Shown here one piece after another: positions 1 through 6,866 of a DNA stretch of 11,577 nt; the first letter of the stretch is position 1, and the number at the start of each line of letters is the position of its first letter. The notes under the pieces are model-generated. The model had not been told where the DNA came from, did not search any database, and saw only the letters and a program-made list of their open reading frames with translations. Source of the stretch: Thermoplasmatales archaeon (lineage in GTDB: Archaea > Thermoplasmatota > E2 > UBA202 > DSCA01); contig DSCA01000178.1 in NCBI GenBank assembly GCA_011049295.1, positions 1-11,577 of the forward strand, given 5' to 3'. The position numbers and the translations under genes were made by a program.

Positions 1-7
1 ACCCCAC

Positions 8-619
8 TCACCTTATCGCCCGTCCCTCGTCCACCAGTAGATACCCCTGAGAGTCCACGTCCACCGCCTGGCCCTCGATGCACCCCCGAATCTGCTCCAC
101 CCGCACGCGGTGCCCCAGAGTGGCGGACAGCCGAGCATACTCCCTCCGCACGTCCGTGCACTGGAACCGGTACAGGATGGCGTTCAGCAACCGATCCCGG
201 GAAACCGGCGGGGCGCCCTCCGCCCGCAGGGAGGTGGCAGAAGGCAGAGGAGCCTGGTCCACGTTGACCCCGATGCCCACGATGGCATGGGCGCCGTAGA
301 GCTCAATGAGGATTCCGGCGATTTTTTTTTCCTGTACCAGCACGTCGTTGGGCCACTTGAGAGTAGCAGGAATGGAAAGGTCGCGCAGGGCGGTGGCCAC
401 CGCCACCCCCGCCCGCAGGGACAGCAGGTTCTCCGGATGCACCACCAGTGAAAAATAGAGGCCTCCCCGGGGCGAAAGCCACTGTCGGTGCAGCCGGCCC
501 CGGCCCGCTTGCTGCTCCTCGGCCACCACCACAATGCCCGCCTCCTCCCCCTGGTCCAGCAGCTGTTTGGCCCGTTGTTGGGTGGAATCCACCTCCGGGT
601 AGCGGTAGGCGACGAACAT
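8..619 (-). CDS. birA: Biotin--[biotin carboxyl-carrier protein] ligase, compact, no HTH domain
   Basis: Makes biotinyl-AMP from biotin and ATP and transfers biotin to the lysine of a carrier domain. The catalytic-domain signatures are clear: an ST motif near residues 12-13, AGRGR at 38-42 followed by RQWLSPRGGLYFSL (biotin/ATP loop), KWPND at 88-92 with the catalytic-site lysine, and GIGVNV at 115-120. There is no N-terminal winged helix, so it should be a pure enzyme (group I type) rather than a biotin repressor. It starts 1 nt after the oadB stop with only a weak GGGG ribosome site, which suggests translational coupling. Its likely substrate, the biotin domain of OadA, is encoded three genes upstream. 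At 203 residues it is short for the family: the helix before TDVRREYARLSATLG looks trimmed, and the protein ends at DEGRAIR without the usual final SGDV-like strand. Identity is secure; whether the 3' end is intact is not. Confidence 0.93.
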   Translation of the reverse strand: MFVAYRYPEVDSTQQRAKQLLDQGEEAGIVVVAEEQQAGRGRLHRQWLSPRGGLYFSLVVHPENLLSLRAGVAVATALRDLSIPATLKWPNDVLVQEKKIAGILIELYGAHAIVGIGVNVDQAPLPSATSLRAEGAPPVSRDRLLNAILYRFQCTDVRREYARLSATLGHRVRVEQIRGCIEGQAVDVDSQGYLLVDEGRAIR

Positions 620-620
620 G

Positions 621-1742
621 TTACCCCAGCATGCCGATGAACACGCCGGCGGCCACCGCCGAGCCGATGACCCCGGCCACGTTGGGCCCCATGGCGTGCA
701 TGAGCAGGAAATTCTCCGGGTCCTCCCTTTTGGCCATACGCTGCACCACCCGGGCGCTCATGGGCACCGCCGACACCCCCGCCGCCCCAATCATGGGGTT
801 GATGCGTCCCCCGGACAGGCGGTAGAAGAGCTGACCCAGGAGCATGCCGCCGGCGGTGGCCACGATGAAGGCCACCACACCCAGCAGCAGAATGAGGACC
901 GTCTCCGTTTTCAGGAAGCGCTCGGCGGTCATCATGTAGCCCACGCCCAGGCCCAGGGCCACGGTGGCCCCGTTGATGATTTCGTTCTGGGCCGCCTTGG
1001 ACAGCCGGTCCATTACCCCCGACACCTTGAGCAGGTTGCCGAACATGAGCATGCCAATCAGGGCCAGGGCGGAGGGAACCAGCAGGCCCACCACGATGGT
1101 CACCGCCACGGGAAAAATCAGTTTCTCGATGGGCCGGACCTCCCGCAGGGTCTCCATGCGCACCATGCGCTGCTTTTTGGTGGTCAGGGCCTTGATGACC
1201 GGGGGCTGGATGATGGGCACCAGGGCCATGTAGGAGTAGGCGGCCACCGCCACAGCCCCCAATATGTCGGGAGCCAACTGGGTGGCAGTGAAGATGGTGG
1301 TGGGTCCGTCGGCGCCGCCGATGATGCCGATGGTCGCCGCCTCGTGGAGGTTGAAACCGAACACGATGGCGGCCAGCATGGCCCCGTAGATTCCGATTTG
1401 GGCCGCTGCCCCCAGCAGAAAGGTCTTGGGGTCGGCAATCAGGGGGCTGAAGTCGGTCATGGCCCCGATGCCGAAGAAGATGAACAGGGGAACCAGGGAC
1501 ACAGAGAAGATATTGGTGCTGATGAGATAGTCATAGATGAAGGCCATGAGCTCTGCCGGTCCGGTGATGCCCTCAAAGGAGAGATTGGCCAGGATGGCGG
1601 CAAATCCGATGGGGCCCAGCAGCAGGGGCTCCATCTTGCGGAAGATGGCCAGGTAGAGGAGCACGCAGCCCACCCCAATCATGGCCACCTGCTGCCAGGT
1701 GATGAGGCCGAAGGCGGTCTCAAAGAAAAATTCGAAGGCCAT
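621..1742 (-). CDS. oadB: Oxaloacetate decarboxylase beta subunit, Na+-translocating membrane carboxybiotin decarboxylase
   Basis: Integral membrane subunit that decarboxylates carboxybiotin and couples this to sodium export. The 373-residue protein is made largely of hydrophobic segments. Key family residues are present with the same spacing as in Klebsiella OadB: D145 in GGADGPT (Klebsiella D203), Y171 (Y229), N315 and G319 in NPMIG (N373, G377), S324 in GVSAVP (S382) and R331 (R389). GAMTDFSPLIADP at about 93-105 and the C-terminal MGPNVAGVIGSAVAAG are also typical. It is shorter than the roughly 430-residue Klebsiella protein, with fewer residues ahead of the D145 region. The ATG overlaps the oadG stop as TAATG, and a GGGAGG ribosome site lies inside the end of oadG. 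The same family serves methylmalonyl-CoA and glutaconyl-CoA decarboxylases; the OadA-type alpha subunit next door points to oxaloacetate. Confidence 0.95.
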   Translation of the reverse strand: MAFEFFFETAFGLITWQQVAMIGVGCVLLYLAIFRKMEPLLLGPIGFAAILANLSFEGITGPAELMAFIYDYLISTNIFSVSLVPLFIFFGIGAMTDFSPLIADPKTFLLGAAAQIGIYGAMLAAIVFGFNLHEAATIGIIGGADGPTTIFTATQLAPDILGAVAVAAYSYMALVPIIQPPVIKALTTKKQRMVRMETLREVRPIEKLIFPVAVTIVVGLLVPSALALIGMLMFGNLLKVSGVMDRLSKAAQNEIINGATVALGLGVGYMMTAERFLKTETVLILLLGVVAFIVATAGGMLLGQLFYRLSGGRINPMIGAAGVSAVPMSARVVQRMAKREDPENFLLMHAMGPNVAGVIGSAVAAGVFIGMLG

Positions 1743-1918
1743 TATAACCTCCCTTCGGAGCGTAGTTTGGCCGCTATGGCCGCCACCGGCTGCCTATCCT
1801 CCGATTGGGGTCTGAGCAGGGACAGTACTTTGCCCATCAGGTAGGTCACCAGGGCCAGGATGCCCAGGGTCAGAAAGACGGTGGTGATGCCGGTAACAAA
1901 CAGGTCGATGGCGTTCAT
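1742..1918 (-). CDS. oadG: Small oxaloacetate decarboxylase gamma-like subunit (58 aa)
   Basis: A short reading frame in the gap between the alpha and beta subunit genes. It begins MNAIDLFVTGITTVF and runs 58 codons. Residues about 5-27 form one hydrophobic membrane segment, followed by a polar linker (RPQSEDRQ) and the C-terminal tail PVAAIAAKLRSEGRL. A single N-terminal membrane helix followed by an AAIAA-type tail is characteristic of OadG and related gamma/delta subunits, which anchor the biotin-bearing alpha subunit to the membrane beta subunit. It overlaps both neighbours: its ATG overlaps the oadA stop as ATGA, and its TAA overlaps the oadB start as TAATG. Such coupling supports a real, stoichiometrically expressed gene. 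It is shorter than the about 80-residue Klebsiella OadG and has no histidine-rich zinc-binding tail. Identity rests on position, topology and the tail motif, since so short a protein gives weak similarity. Confidence 0.87.
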   Translation of the reverse strand: MNAIDLFVTGITTVFLTLGILALVTYLMGKVLSLLRPQSEDRQPVAAIAAKLRSEGRL

Positions 1919-3696
1919 GTTTCAATCACCGCGATGACCGTTCCCGCCTCCACGTCTTTGCCGGCGGATACGTTGAGCGACTTCACCACTCCGCTGGCCG
2001 GGGCGGTGACGTCGTTTTCCATCTTCATGGCCTCCAGGACGGCTACCAGGTCGCCCTTTTTCACCCGGTCCCCCACGCTGACGTTGACCCGGATGATGGA
2101 CCCCATCATGGGTGATTTGACGTTGACCGTCTCCCCGCTGCTCTGAGCGGGCACTGCCTCCTGCTTCTGATCCGGGAGCTGCTCGGTCTGCTCCTGGCTT
2201 TTGATTTTGATTGAATGGGGGATGCCGTTCACCTGGATGAGGTCGGCTGATTTCACCTCCACGTTGTAGGTGACGCCGTTGACGTCGATGGCGTAGGCGG
2301 CGGGGAACGAGGGTCGCCTGACCACCGGCTCCTGCCGGCTGGTCAGCTCCTCCTCCCTGGCCTCGCCCTTCAGGAACTTCAGGCCCACCTGGGGATAGAT
2401 GGCATAGGTGAGGACGTCCTCGGGCTTGCGCAGCACGCCCTGCTCCTCCAGCTCCCGTTTGCGCTGGTCGAACATGGGCTCCAGCAGGTCGGAGGGGCGG
2501 CAGTCCACCACCTCGTCCTGCCAGTCGGGACCCAGAATGGTCCGGTAAATCTCCTCTGAAATCTCTCCCGGGGGCTGCCCGTACATGCCCCGCACGTAGT
2601 CCTTGGTCTCGGTGGGAACTTTTTTGTAGCGGCCGAACAGCACGTTCATCACCGCCTGAATACCCACCAGCTGGGAGGTGGGGGTGACCAGCGGGGGGTA
2701 GCCCAGATCCTGACGGACCCGGGGCACCTCGGCCAGCACCTGGTCGTACTTGTCGCCGGCCCCCTGCTGCTCCAGCTGGAACATGAGGTTGGAGAGCATG
2801 CCCCCCGGAATCTGGTGGGTGGTAACCGAGGGGTCGAAACGGAGGGCGTTGATTTTGTGGAAGGCGGAATATTTGTCCCACACTTGGAGGAAGTGCCGGC
2901 GTATCTTCATCAGCAGGTCCAGGTCGTAGCCCGTGTCGTAGGGGGTGTCCTTGAGGGCCGCCACCACGGACTCCGTGGGAGGCTGGGCCGTCCCCCCGGA
3001 AAAGGGAGATATGGCCGTATCCAGGATGTCCACCTCCGCCTGGCAGGCCCTCATGTAGGAGAGGCCGAACATGCCGGAGGTACAGTGGGTATGCAGGTTG
3101 ATGGGCACCGCCACTCCCGCATCCTTGGAGCCCTTGATGATGTCGTAGGCCTTGGCCGGAGTGATCAGACCCGCCATGTCCTTGATGCAAATGGAATCGC
3201 AGCCCATCTTCTGCAGGGTGAGCAGGTCGTCGATGTACCGCTCCACCGTATGCACCGGGCTGATGGTATAGCTGAGGCTCCCCTGGGCATGCGCCCCCTC
3301 CTCCTTGACATACTGGATGGGCCTCTCCAGGTTGCGCATGTCGTTGAGGGCATCGAAAATGCGGAAGTACTCCACCCCGTCCCGGTGGGCATAGTGAATG
3401 AACTTCTGCACGATGTCGTCGGGAAAATTGCGGTAGGCCACGATGTTCATGGCCCGCTCCAGCATCTGGAGGGGGGTGTTGGGCAGCGCCTCCTTGAGCT
3501 TTCTCAGTCGCTCCCAGGGGTCCTCGTTGAGGTAACGGATGCACACGTCGAAGGTGGCACCGCCCCAGACCTCCATGGAAAAATAGCCCACCTGGTCCAT
3601 GTCCGGACAGATGGGAAGCATGTCCTCCGTCCGCATGCGGGTGGCAATCAGCGACTGATGGGCATCCCTGAGTACCTGTTCATGTAACTGTACCAT
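1915..3696 (-). CDS. oadA: Oxaloacetate decarboxylase alpha subunit (carboxyltransferase plus biotin carrier domain)
   Basis: Transfers the carboxyl group of oxaloacetate to biotin, giving pyruvate. The 593-residue protein has an N-terminal carboxyltransferase barrel with RDAHQS at 10-15, YFSMEVWGGATFD at 38-50, KDMAG at 172-176 and HTH at 202-204. The aspartate, lysine and two histidines are the expected metal site. A PYC/OadA-type association region follows, then a Gln/Pro-rich linker at about 500-522 and a biotinyl domain ending the protein, with the biotin lysine K558 in EAMKMEND. The same architecture occurs in pyruvate carboxylase subunit B. Here oadG and oadB follow directly and no biotin carboxylase gene is visible, so the decarboxylase assignment is better. 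The ATG has a CAGGTGA ribosome site just upstream, and no other in-frame start was found upstream. The residues before LRDAHQS read LHEQ rather than the usual ITDT-like strand. The stop overlaps the oadG start. Confidence 0.93.
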   Translation of the reverse strand: MVQLHEQVLRDAHQSLIATRMRTEDMLPICPDMDQVGYFSMEVWGGATFDVCIRYLNEDPWERLRKLKEALPNTPLQMLERAMNIVAYRNFPDDIVQKFIHYAHRDGVEYFRIFDALNDMRNLERPIQYVKEEGAHAQGSLSYTISPVHTVERYIDDLLTLQKMGCDSICIKDMAGLITPAKAYDIIKGSKDAGVAVPINLHTHCTSGMFGLSYMRACQAEVDILDTAISPFSGGTAQPPTESVVAALKDTPYDTGYDLDLLMKIRRHFLQVWDKYSAFHKINALRFDPSVTTHQIPGGMLSNLMFQLEQQGAGDKYDQVLAEVPRVRQDLGYPPLVTPTSQLVGIQAVMNVLFGRYKKVPTETKDYVRGMYGQPPGEISEEIYRTILGPDWQDEVVDCRPSDLLEPMFDQRKRELEEQGVLRKPEDVLTYAIYPQVGLKFLKGEAREEELTSRQEPVVRRPSFPAAYAIDVNGVTYNVEVKSADLIQVNGIPHSIKIKSQEQTEQLPDQKQEAVPAQSSGETVNVKSPMMGSIIRVNVSVGDRVKKGDLVAVLEAMKMENDVTAPASGVVKSLNVSAGKDVEAGTVIAVIET

Positions 3697-3785
3697 GATG
3701 TCACCTGGTTTAGGGAGTTTGCTTATTACGGCCCCTTATTAAAGGCTGTCGGTTTAAATAAAGAAGAGAGAAAGGGGAAGAGAGG
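3697..3785 (-). promoter_or_regulatory. 89-bp spacer ahead of oadA; possible internal promoter
   Basis: This is the largest intergenic gap in the window and is clearly more AT-rich than the surrounding genes. Read on the minus strand it starts with a pyrimidine-rich run, then holds TTTATTTAAACC and two TAATAA hexamers (3736-3741 and 3723-3728) that could act as -10 boxes. An upstream TTCTTT would lie 18 nt before the first TAATAA. The -35 match is poor, so the promoter call is weak. The oadA ribosome site lies at the 3' end of the spacer. No operator palindrome or riboswitch was recognised. Confidence 0.25.
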
Positions 3786-3813
3786 CTACTGGCTCTTCTT
3801 CCATCTCTCTTCC
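3776..3813 (-). terminator. Inverted repeat across the isocitrate dehydrogenase stop codon; weak terminator or processing hairpin
   Basis: On the transcribed strand GGAAGAGAG (3805-3813) is perfectly complementary to CTCTCTTCC (3776-3784), with a 20-nt loop. A second, more compact partner for the same 3' arm is GGAAGAAGAG (3793-3802), giving nine pairs with one bulged A and an 8-nt loop that contains the stop codon. The sequence after the stem is pyrimidine-rich (TTTCTCTCTTCTTT) rather than a clean T run, and the stem is only moderately GC-rich. It may cause partial termination or mark an mRNA processing point between the two halves of the operon. Confidence 0.25.
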
Positions 3814-4979
3814 AGATGGGGGTCCTGGATGGTCTTCATCACGTAGTCGGCGAACTCCGCGCCGGTGGCCCCGTCGGAACGGCCGGTGCACACCTTTTTC
3901 TTCTCGTGTAGGCTGCAGATGTCCAGGGCCATGTCCAGCTGGGCGGCCTTCTGGGGATAGCCGATGTGGCGCAGCAGCATGGCCGCCGCCTTGATGATGC
4001 TGGTGGGATCCGCATACTGGGCCCGCCCCTCCTCAACCATGCGGGGCGCAGAGCCGTGGATGGCCTCGAACATGGCGTAGCGCTTGCCGATGTTGGCGCT
4101 GCCCGCCGTTCCCACGCCCCCCTGAATCTGGGCTGCCTCGTCGGTGATGATGTCGCCGTACAGGTTGGGGAGCACCACCACGCGGAACTGGCTGCGCCGG
4201 GCGGGGTCGATGAGCTTGGCGGCCATGATGTCGATGAACCAGTCATCCCATTCCACCTCCGGGTAGTCCTCGGCCACCTGCCCGGCCATGCTCAGGAACT
4301 TGCCGTCGGTGGTCTTCACCACGTTGGCCTTGGTGACCACCGTCACCTTGTTGATGTTGTTTTTCTTGGCGTAGTCGAAGGCCAGGCGGATGATGCGCTC
4401 CGCCCCCTGGGTGGTGATCACCTTGAAGTCCATGGCCAAGTCGTCGGTGACGTTGACCCCCTTGCGTCCCAGCACGTAGGCCCCCTCCGTGTTTTCACGG
4501 AAGAATATCCAGTCGATGTCCTCGGCGGGGACCTTCACCGGTCGCACGTTGGCAAACAGGTCCAGGGCGCGGCGCATGGCCACGTTGGCCGACTCGATGT
4601 TGGGCCAGGGATCTCCCTTCTTGGGGGTGGTGGTGGGGCCCTTGAGCAGCACGTGGCATTTCTTGATTTCCGCCAGCACGTCGTCGGGAATGGCCTTGTT
4701 CACCTGGGCCCGGTTCTCGATGGTCAGCCCCTCGATGTCCCGGAACTTGATTTTGCCCTTTTCCACCTCGTCTTCCAGCAGGAACTCCAGGATGCGCCGG
4801 GCCTCCTGACAGATGTAGGGGCCGATGCCGTCACCGCCCACCACACCGATTATCAGGGGCTTCAGGGTGCCGTAGTCTATCCAGTCCTCCTGCTGCTTCA
4901 TGCGTTCGATGCGCTCCAGTTGCTCCCGGCACAGGGTACCGAAGTGCTCCTTCGCCTTTTCTATTTCTTTTTCCCACAT
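3786..4979 (-). CDS. icd: Isocitrate dehydrogenase (isocitrate/isopropylmalate dehydrogenase family)
   Basis: Oxidative decarboxylation of isocitrate to 2-oxoglutarate, or the reverse carboxylation in a reductive cycle. Family signatures in the 397-residue protein: GGDGIGP at 48-54; the substrate loop S130-x-N132-x3-R136 that favours isocitrate over isopropylmalate; R146 in NVRP; RENTEGAY at 161-168; K217 in TKANVVKTTDGKF; the metal-site segment NLYGDIITDEAA at 272-283; and the nucleotide loop FEAIHGSAP at 304-312. After HGSAP come Arg-Met, not the Lys-Tyr of E. coli NADP-IDH nor the Asp-Ile of typical NAD enzymes, and the loop seems about two residues longer, so cofactor choice is open. Residues 1-40 form a charged, probably helical extension ahead of the core. 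It starts 25 nt after aclA with an AAGGTGA site. Context (aconitase, citrate-cleaving enzymes) supports isocitrate as substrate. Confidence 0.88.
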   Translation of the reverse strand: MWEKEIEKAKEHFGTLCREQLERIERMKQQEDWIDYGTLKPLIIGVVGGDGIGPYICQEARRILEFLLEDEVEKGKIKFRDIEGLTIENRAQVNKAIPDDVLAEIKKCHVLLKGPTTTPKKGDPWPNIESANVAMRRALDLFANVRPVKVPAEDIDWIFFRENTEGAYVLGRKGVNVTDDLAMDFKVITTQGAERIIRLAFDYAKKNNINKVTVVTKANVVKTTDGKFLSMAGQVAEDYPEVEWDDWFIDIMAAKLIDPARRSQFRVVVLPNLYGDIITDEAAQIQGGVGTAGSANIGKRYAMFEAIHGSAPRMVEEGRAQYADPTSIIKAAAMLLRHIGYPQKAAQLDMALDICSLHEKKKVCTGRSDGATGAEFADYVMKTIQDPHLEERWKKSQ

Positions 4980-5004
4980 TTTATTTCACCTTTTTGCTCA
5001 TTTT

Positions 5005-6852
5005 TTATTCCACCTTTTCCGGACGGTCGGGAACGTCATACAGGATGTCGTCCCAGGGATGCCGGTACAGGCCTGTCTTCAGCCTCTTCTGGTCGAAGTA
5101 GTGGCCCATGAACCCGATGGTCCGCCCCAGGATGAACAGGGCGTTGAAGAAGCCCATGTCTATCATCTCCTTGATTTCCTGGTCGCTGTAGCCGAGGTTC
5201 TTGAGCATGTCCACGCACAGCACGCCGATGCAGCCGTCCACGTTGAGAATCAGGGTGTTCTTCTTCATGGTGGTCACGTCCTGCACCGCCAGGGCGTAGT
5301 CCAGCAGCGGGGTGCGGGGGAAGTGCTTGCGGGCAAAGTTTATCATTATCTGCACCCGCTCGTCCGGGTTTTCCACGCTGTGGATGCGGTGGCCGATGCC
5401 CTGGATGCGCTCGTTTTTGGCCTTCATGGCGTCCACGAACTCCCGGGGCAACAGGTTGTTCTCCAGGCCCCAGGTGAAGTGCTTAGCGGCCCCGTTCACC
5501 GCTCCGCCGAACCGGGGACCGATGGTCACAATGCCGCTGATGATGGACTCGATCAGGCCCTTGCCCGCCCGTGCGGTGACGATGGTGTTGTGGGCCCCGG
5601 ACACCGCCGGTCCGTGGTCGGCCACGATTTGCAGCACCATCTCGATGAACTCCCTCACGTAGGGCGGCAGGTCCTTCTTGAACCACAGCAGGCCGATGAC
5701 TCCGCCGATACCGTAGCCCTTCTCGATGACCTCGTCGATGGGCACCCCGCAGTAGTTGTGAATCTCGCCTGTCTCGTCGCAGATGGTGCTGATGAAGTTG
5801 GTGGGGCGCCGCACCAGCCCCTCGGCCACCGCCTGCCGGTAGTCCATGGGGATGTGGGGCACGCTGGGCTCCTCCAGCGGCTCGATGGCTCCCTCTGCCT
5901 TCAGCTGCTCGTAGGTCTCCCGTATCTTTTCTCCGAAGTCGTCAAAGGATTGGGGGACGATGGCCCCCGCCTCCCGCAGGGCCCGGTTTTTGGCTTCCGC
6001 GGAGGTCTCCGCCGCATCCGCCTTGGCCCCGGCGTGGCCGAACTGCACCTGGCCGGGGAGCATCTTGGCACAGGTCCCGGTCACCCAGGCCACCAGGGGC
6101 TTGGTGATTCGGCCGGACCTGATGGCCTCGGCTATCTCCAGCTCGTCGGTTCCGCCCACCTCTCCCAGGCACACCATCATCTTGATGCGGGGGTTCTGCT
6201 CGTAGCGCAGCAGGTGGTCCAGCAGGGTGGTAGCCGGATAGACGTCGCCGCCCACCGCGTAGCCCTCATAGATGCCGTCGGAGTTGCGATGGCAGATGTT
6301 GTACCCCTCGTTGGACAGGCCGCCGGATACGGAAACGAAGCCCACGGAGCCCGGGCGGTACAGCCGGGTGTCCTTGATGTTTTCCATGGTGCCCGCCGCG
6401 TTGCCAATCTTGAAGGAGCCGGGTTTGATGCCCCCCACGGTGGCCGGGCCGATGACCCATTTTTTCTTTTTCTGGGCCAGGGCGGCAATCCTGCGGGTGT
6501 CCCGCTCCGGGACCCCCTCGGCAATCATAATCACCGTGCGGATGGTATCCGTCTCCAGGGCCTCCATGGTGCTCTCCGCACTGGACCGCTCCGAGGCGAA
6601 GTTCACCATGACGTCCGCCTCCGGATGGGCCTTCACCGCCTGGTCAATGGAGGTGTACCGGGGGAGGCGTATCTCCTTGGTTCCCCAGAAAAGCTTGTAG
6701 TAGCCGCCGCCCGTGGGGGTGATAAAGCCGGCCACGCTGGGCTCGTCCCGCTGGCACAGGTAATCAAAGTCCAGCATGCGCTGGGCGGCTCGCTCCTGCG
6801 TGCCGTGGATAAATGCCTTGGTGTTTCGGTCAAACAATTCATATTCTTCCAT
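5005..6852 (-). CDS. aclA: ATP-citrate lyase large subunit (AclA; phosphohistidine and citrate-synthase-like domains)
   Basis: With AclB it converts citrate, ATP and CoA to acetyl-CoA, oxaloacetate, ADP and phosphate. The 615-residue protein matches the C-terminal half of human ACLY throughout. It has a CoA-binding, succinyl-CoA-synthetase-like part with VSVSGGLSNE (about 173-182) and the catalytic phosphohistidine H273 in QVQFGHAGAKAD. A C-terminal citryl-CoA lyase/citrate-synthase-like domain follows, with ADHGPAVSGAHNT (411-423), GIGHR (485-489), LILNVDG and DQKRLKTGLYRHPWDD near the end. The start is set at the ATG at 6852 because a near-perfect AGGAGGTGA lies 5 nt upstream; an in-frame GTG at 6861 lies inside that ribosome site and cannot be the start. 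It follows aclB by 12 nt, the same order as the domains of the eukaryotic fusion. Confidence 0.97.
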   Translation of the reverse strand: MEEYELFDRNTKAFIHGTQERAAQRMLDFDYLCQRDEPSVAGFITPTGGGYYKLFWGTKEIRLPRYTSIDQAVKAHPEADVMVNFASERSSAESTMEALETDTIRTVIMIAEGVPERDTRRIAALAQKKKKWVIGPATVGGIKPGSFKIGNAAGTMENIKDTRLYRPGSVGFVSVSGGLSNEGYNICHRNSDGIYEGYAVGGDVYPATTLLDHLLRYEQNPRIKMMVCLGEVGGTDELEIAEAIRSGRITKPLVAWVTGTCAKMLPGQVQFGHAGAKADAAETSAEAKNRALREAGAIVPQSFDDFGEKIRETYEQLKAEGAIEPLEEPSVPHIPMDYRQAVAEGLVRRPTNFISTICDETGEIHNYCGVPIDEVIEKGYGIGGVIGLLWFKKDLPPYVREFIEMVLQIVADHGPAVSGAHNTIVTARAGKGLIESIISGIVTIGPRFGGAVNGAAKHFTWGLENNLLPREFVDAMKAKNERIQGIGHRIHSVENPDERVQIMINFARKHFPRTPLLDYALAVQDVTTMKKNTLILNVDGCIGVLCVDMLKNLGYSDQEIKEMIDMGFFNALFILGRTIGFMGHYFDQKRLKTGLYRHPWDDILYDVPDRPEKVE

Positions 6853-6857
6853 TTTTG

Positions 6858-6866
6858 TCACCTCCT
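6858..6866 (-). promoter_or_regulatory. Ribosome binding site that fixes the aclA start
   Basis: AGGAGGTGA on the minus strand, followed by CAAAA and the aclA ATG at 6852. The first two bases of the site are the last two of the aclB TAG stop codon, so termination on aclB places ribosomes directly at the aclA start. This suits equal production of the two subunits. The upstream in-frame GTG (6861) is part of the site itself. Confidence 0.85.

Noticed and set aside
618..1844. Plus-strand open frame of 408 codons opposite oadB and oadG
   Set aside because: Low-complexity His/Gly/Asp-rich product mirroring hydrophobic codons of the membrane protein; no ribosome site or motif supports it.
1915..3696. 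Pyruvate carboxylase subunit B instead of oxaloacetate decarboxylase alpha
   Set aside because: Domain order is the same, but the gene is fused by overlap to oadG and oadB and no biotin carboxylase subunit is present in the window.
621..3696. Methylmalonyl-CoA or glutaconyl-CoA decarboxylase
   Set aside because: Their alpha subunits are acyl-CoA carboxyltransferases with a separate biotin protein; here the alpha subunit has the RDAHQS/HTH pyruvate-type barrel fused to the biotin domain.
3786..4979. 3-Isopropylmalate dehydrogenase
   Set aside because: The S-x-N-x3-R substrate loop is of the isocitrate type, and no leucine pathway genes are nearby.
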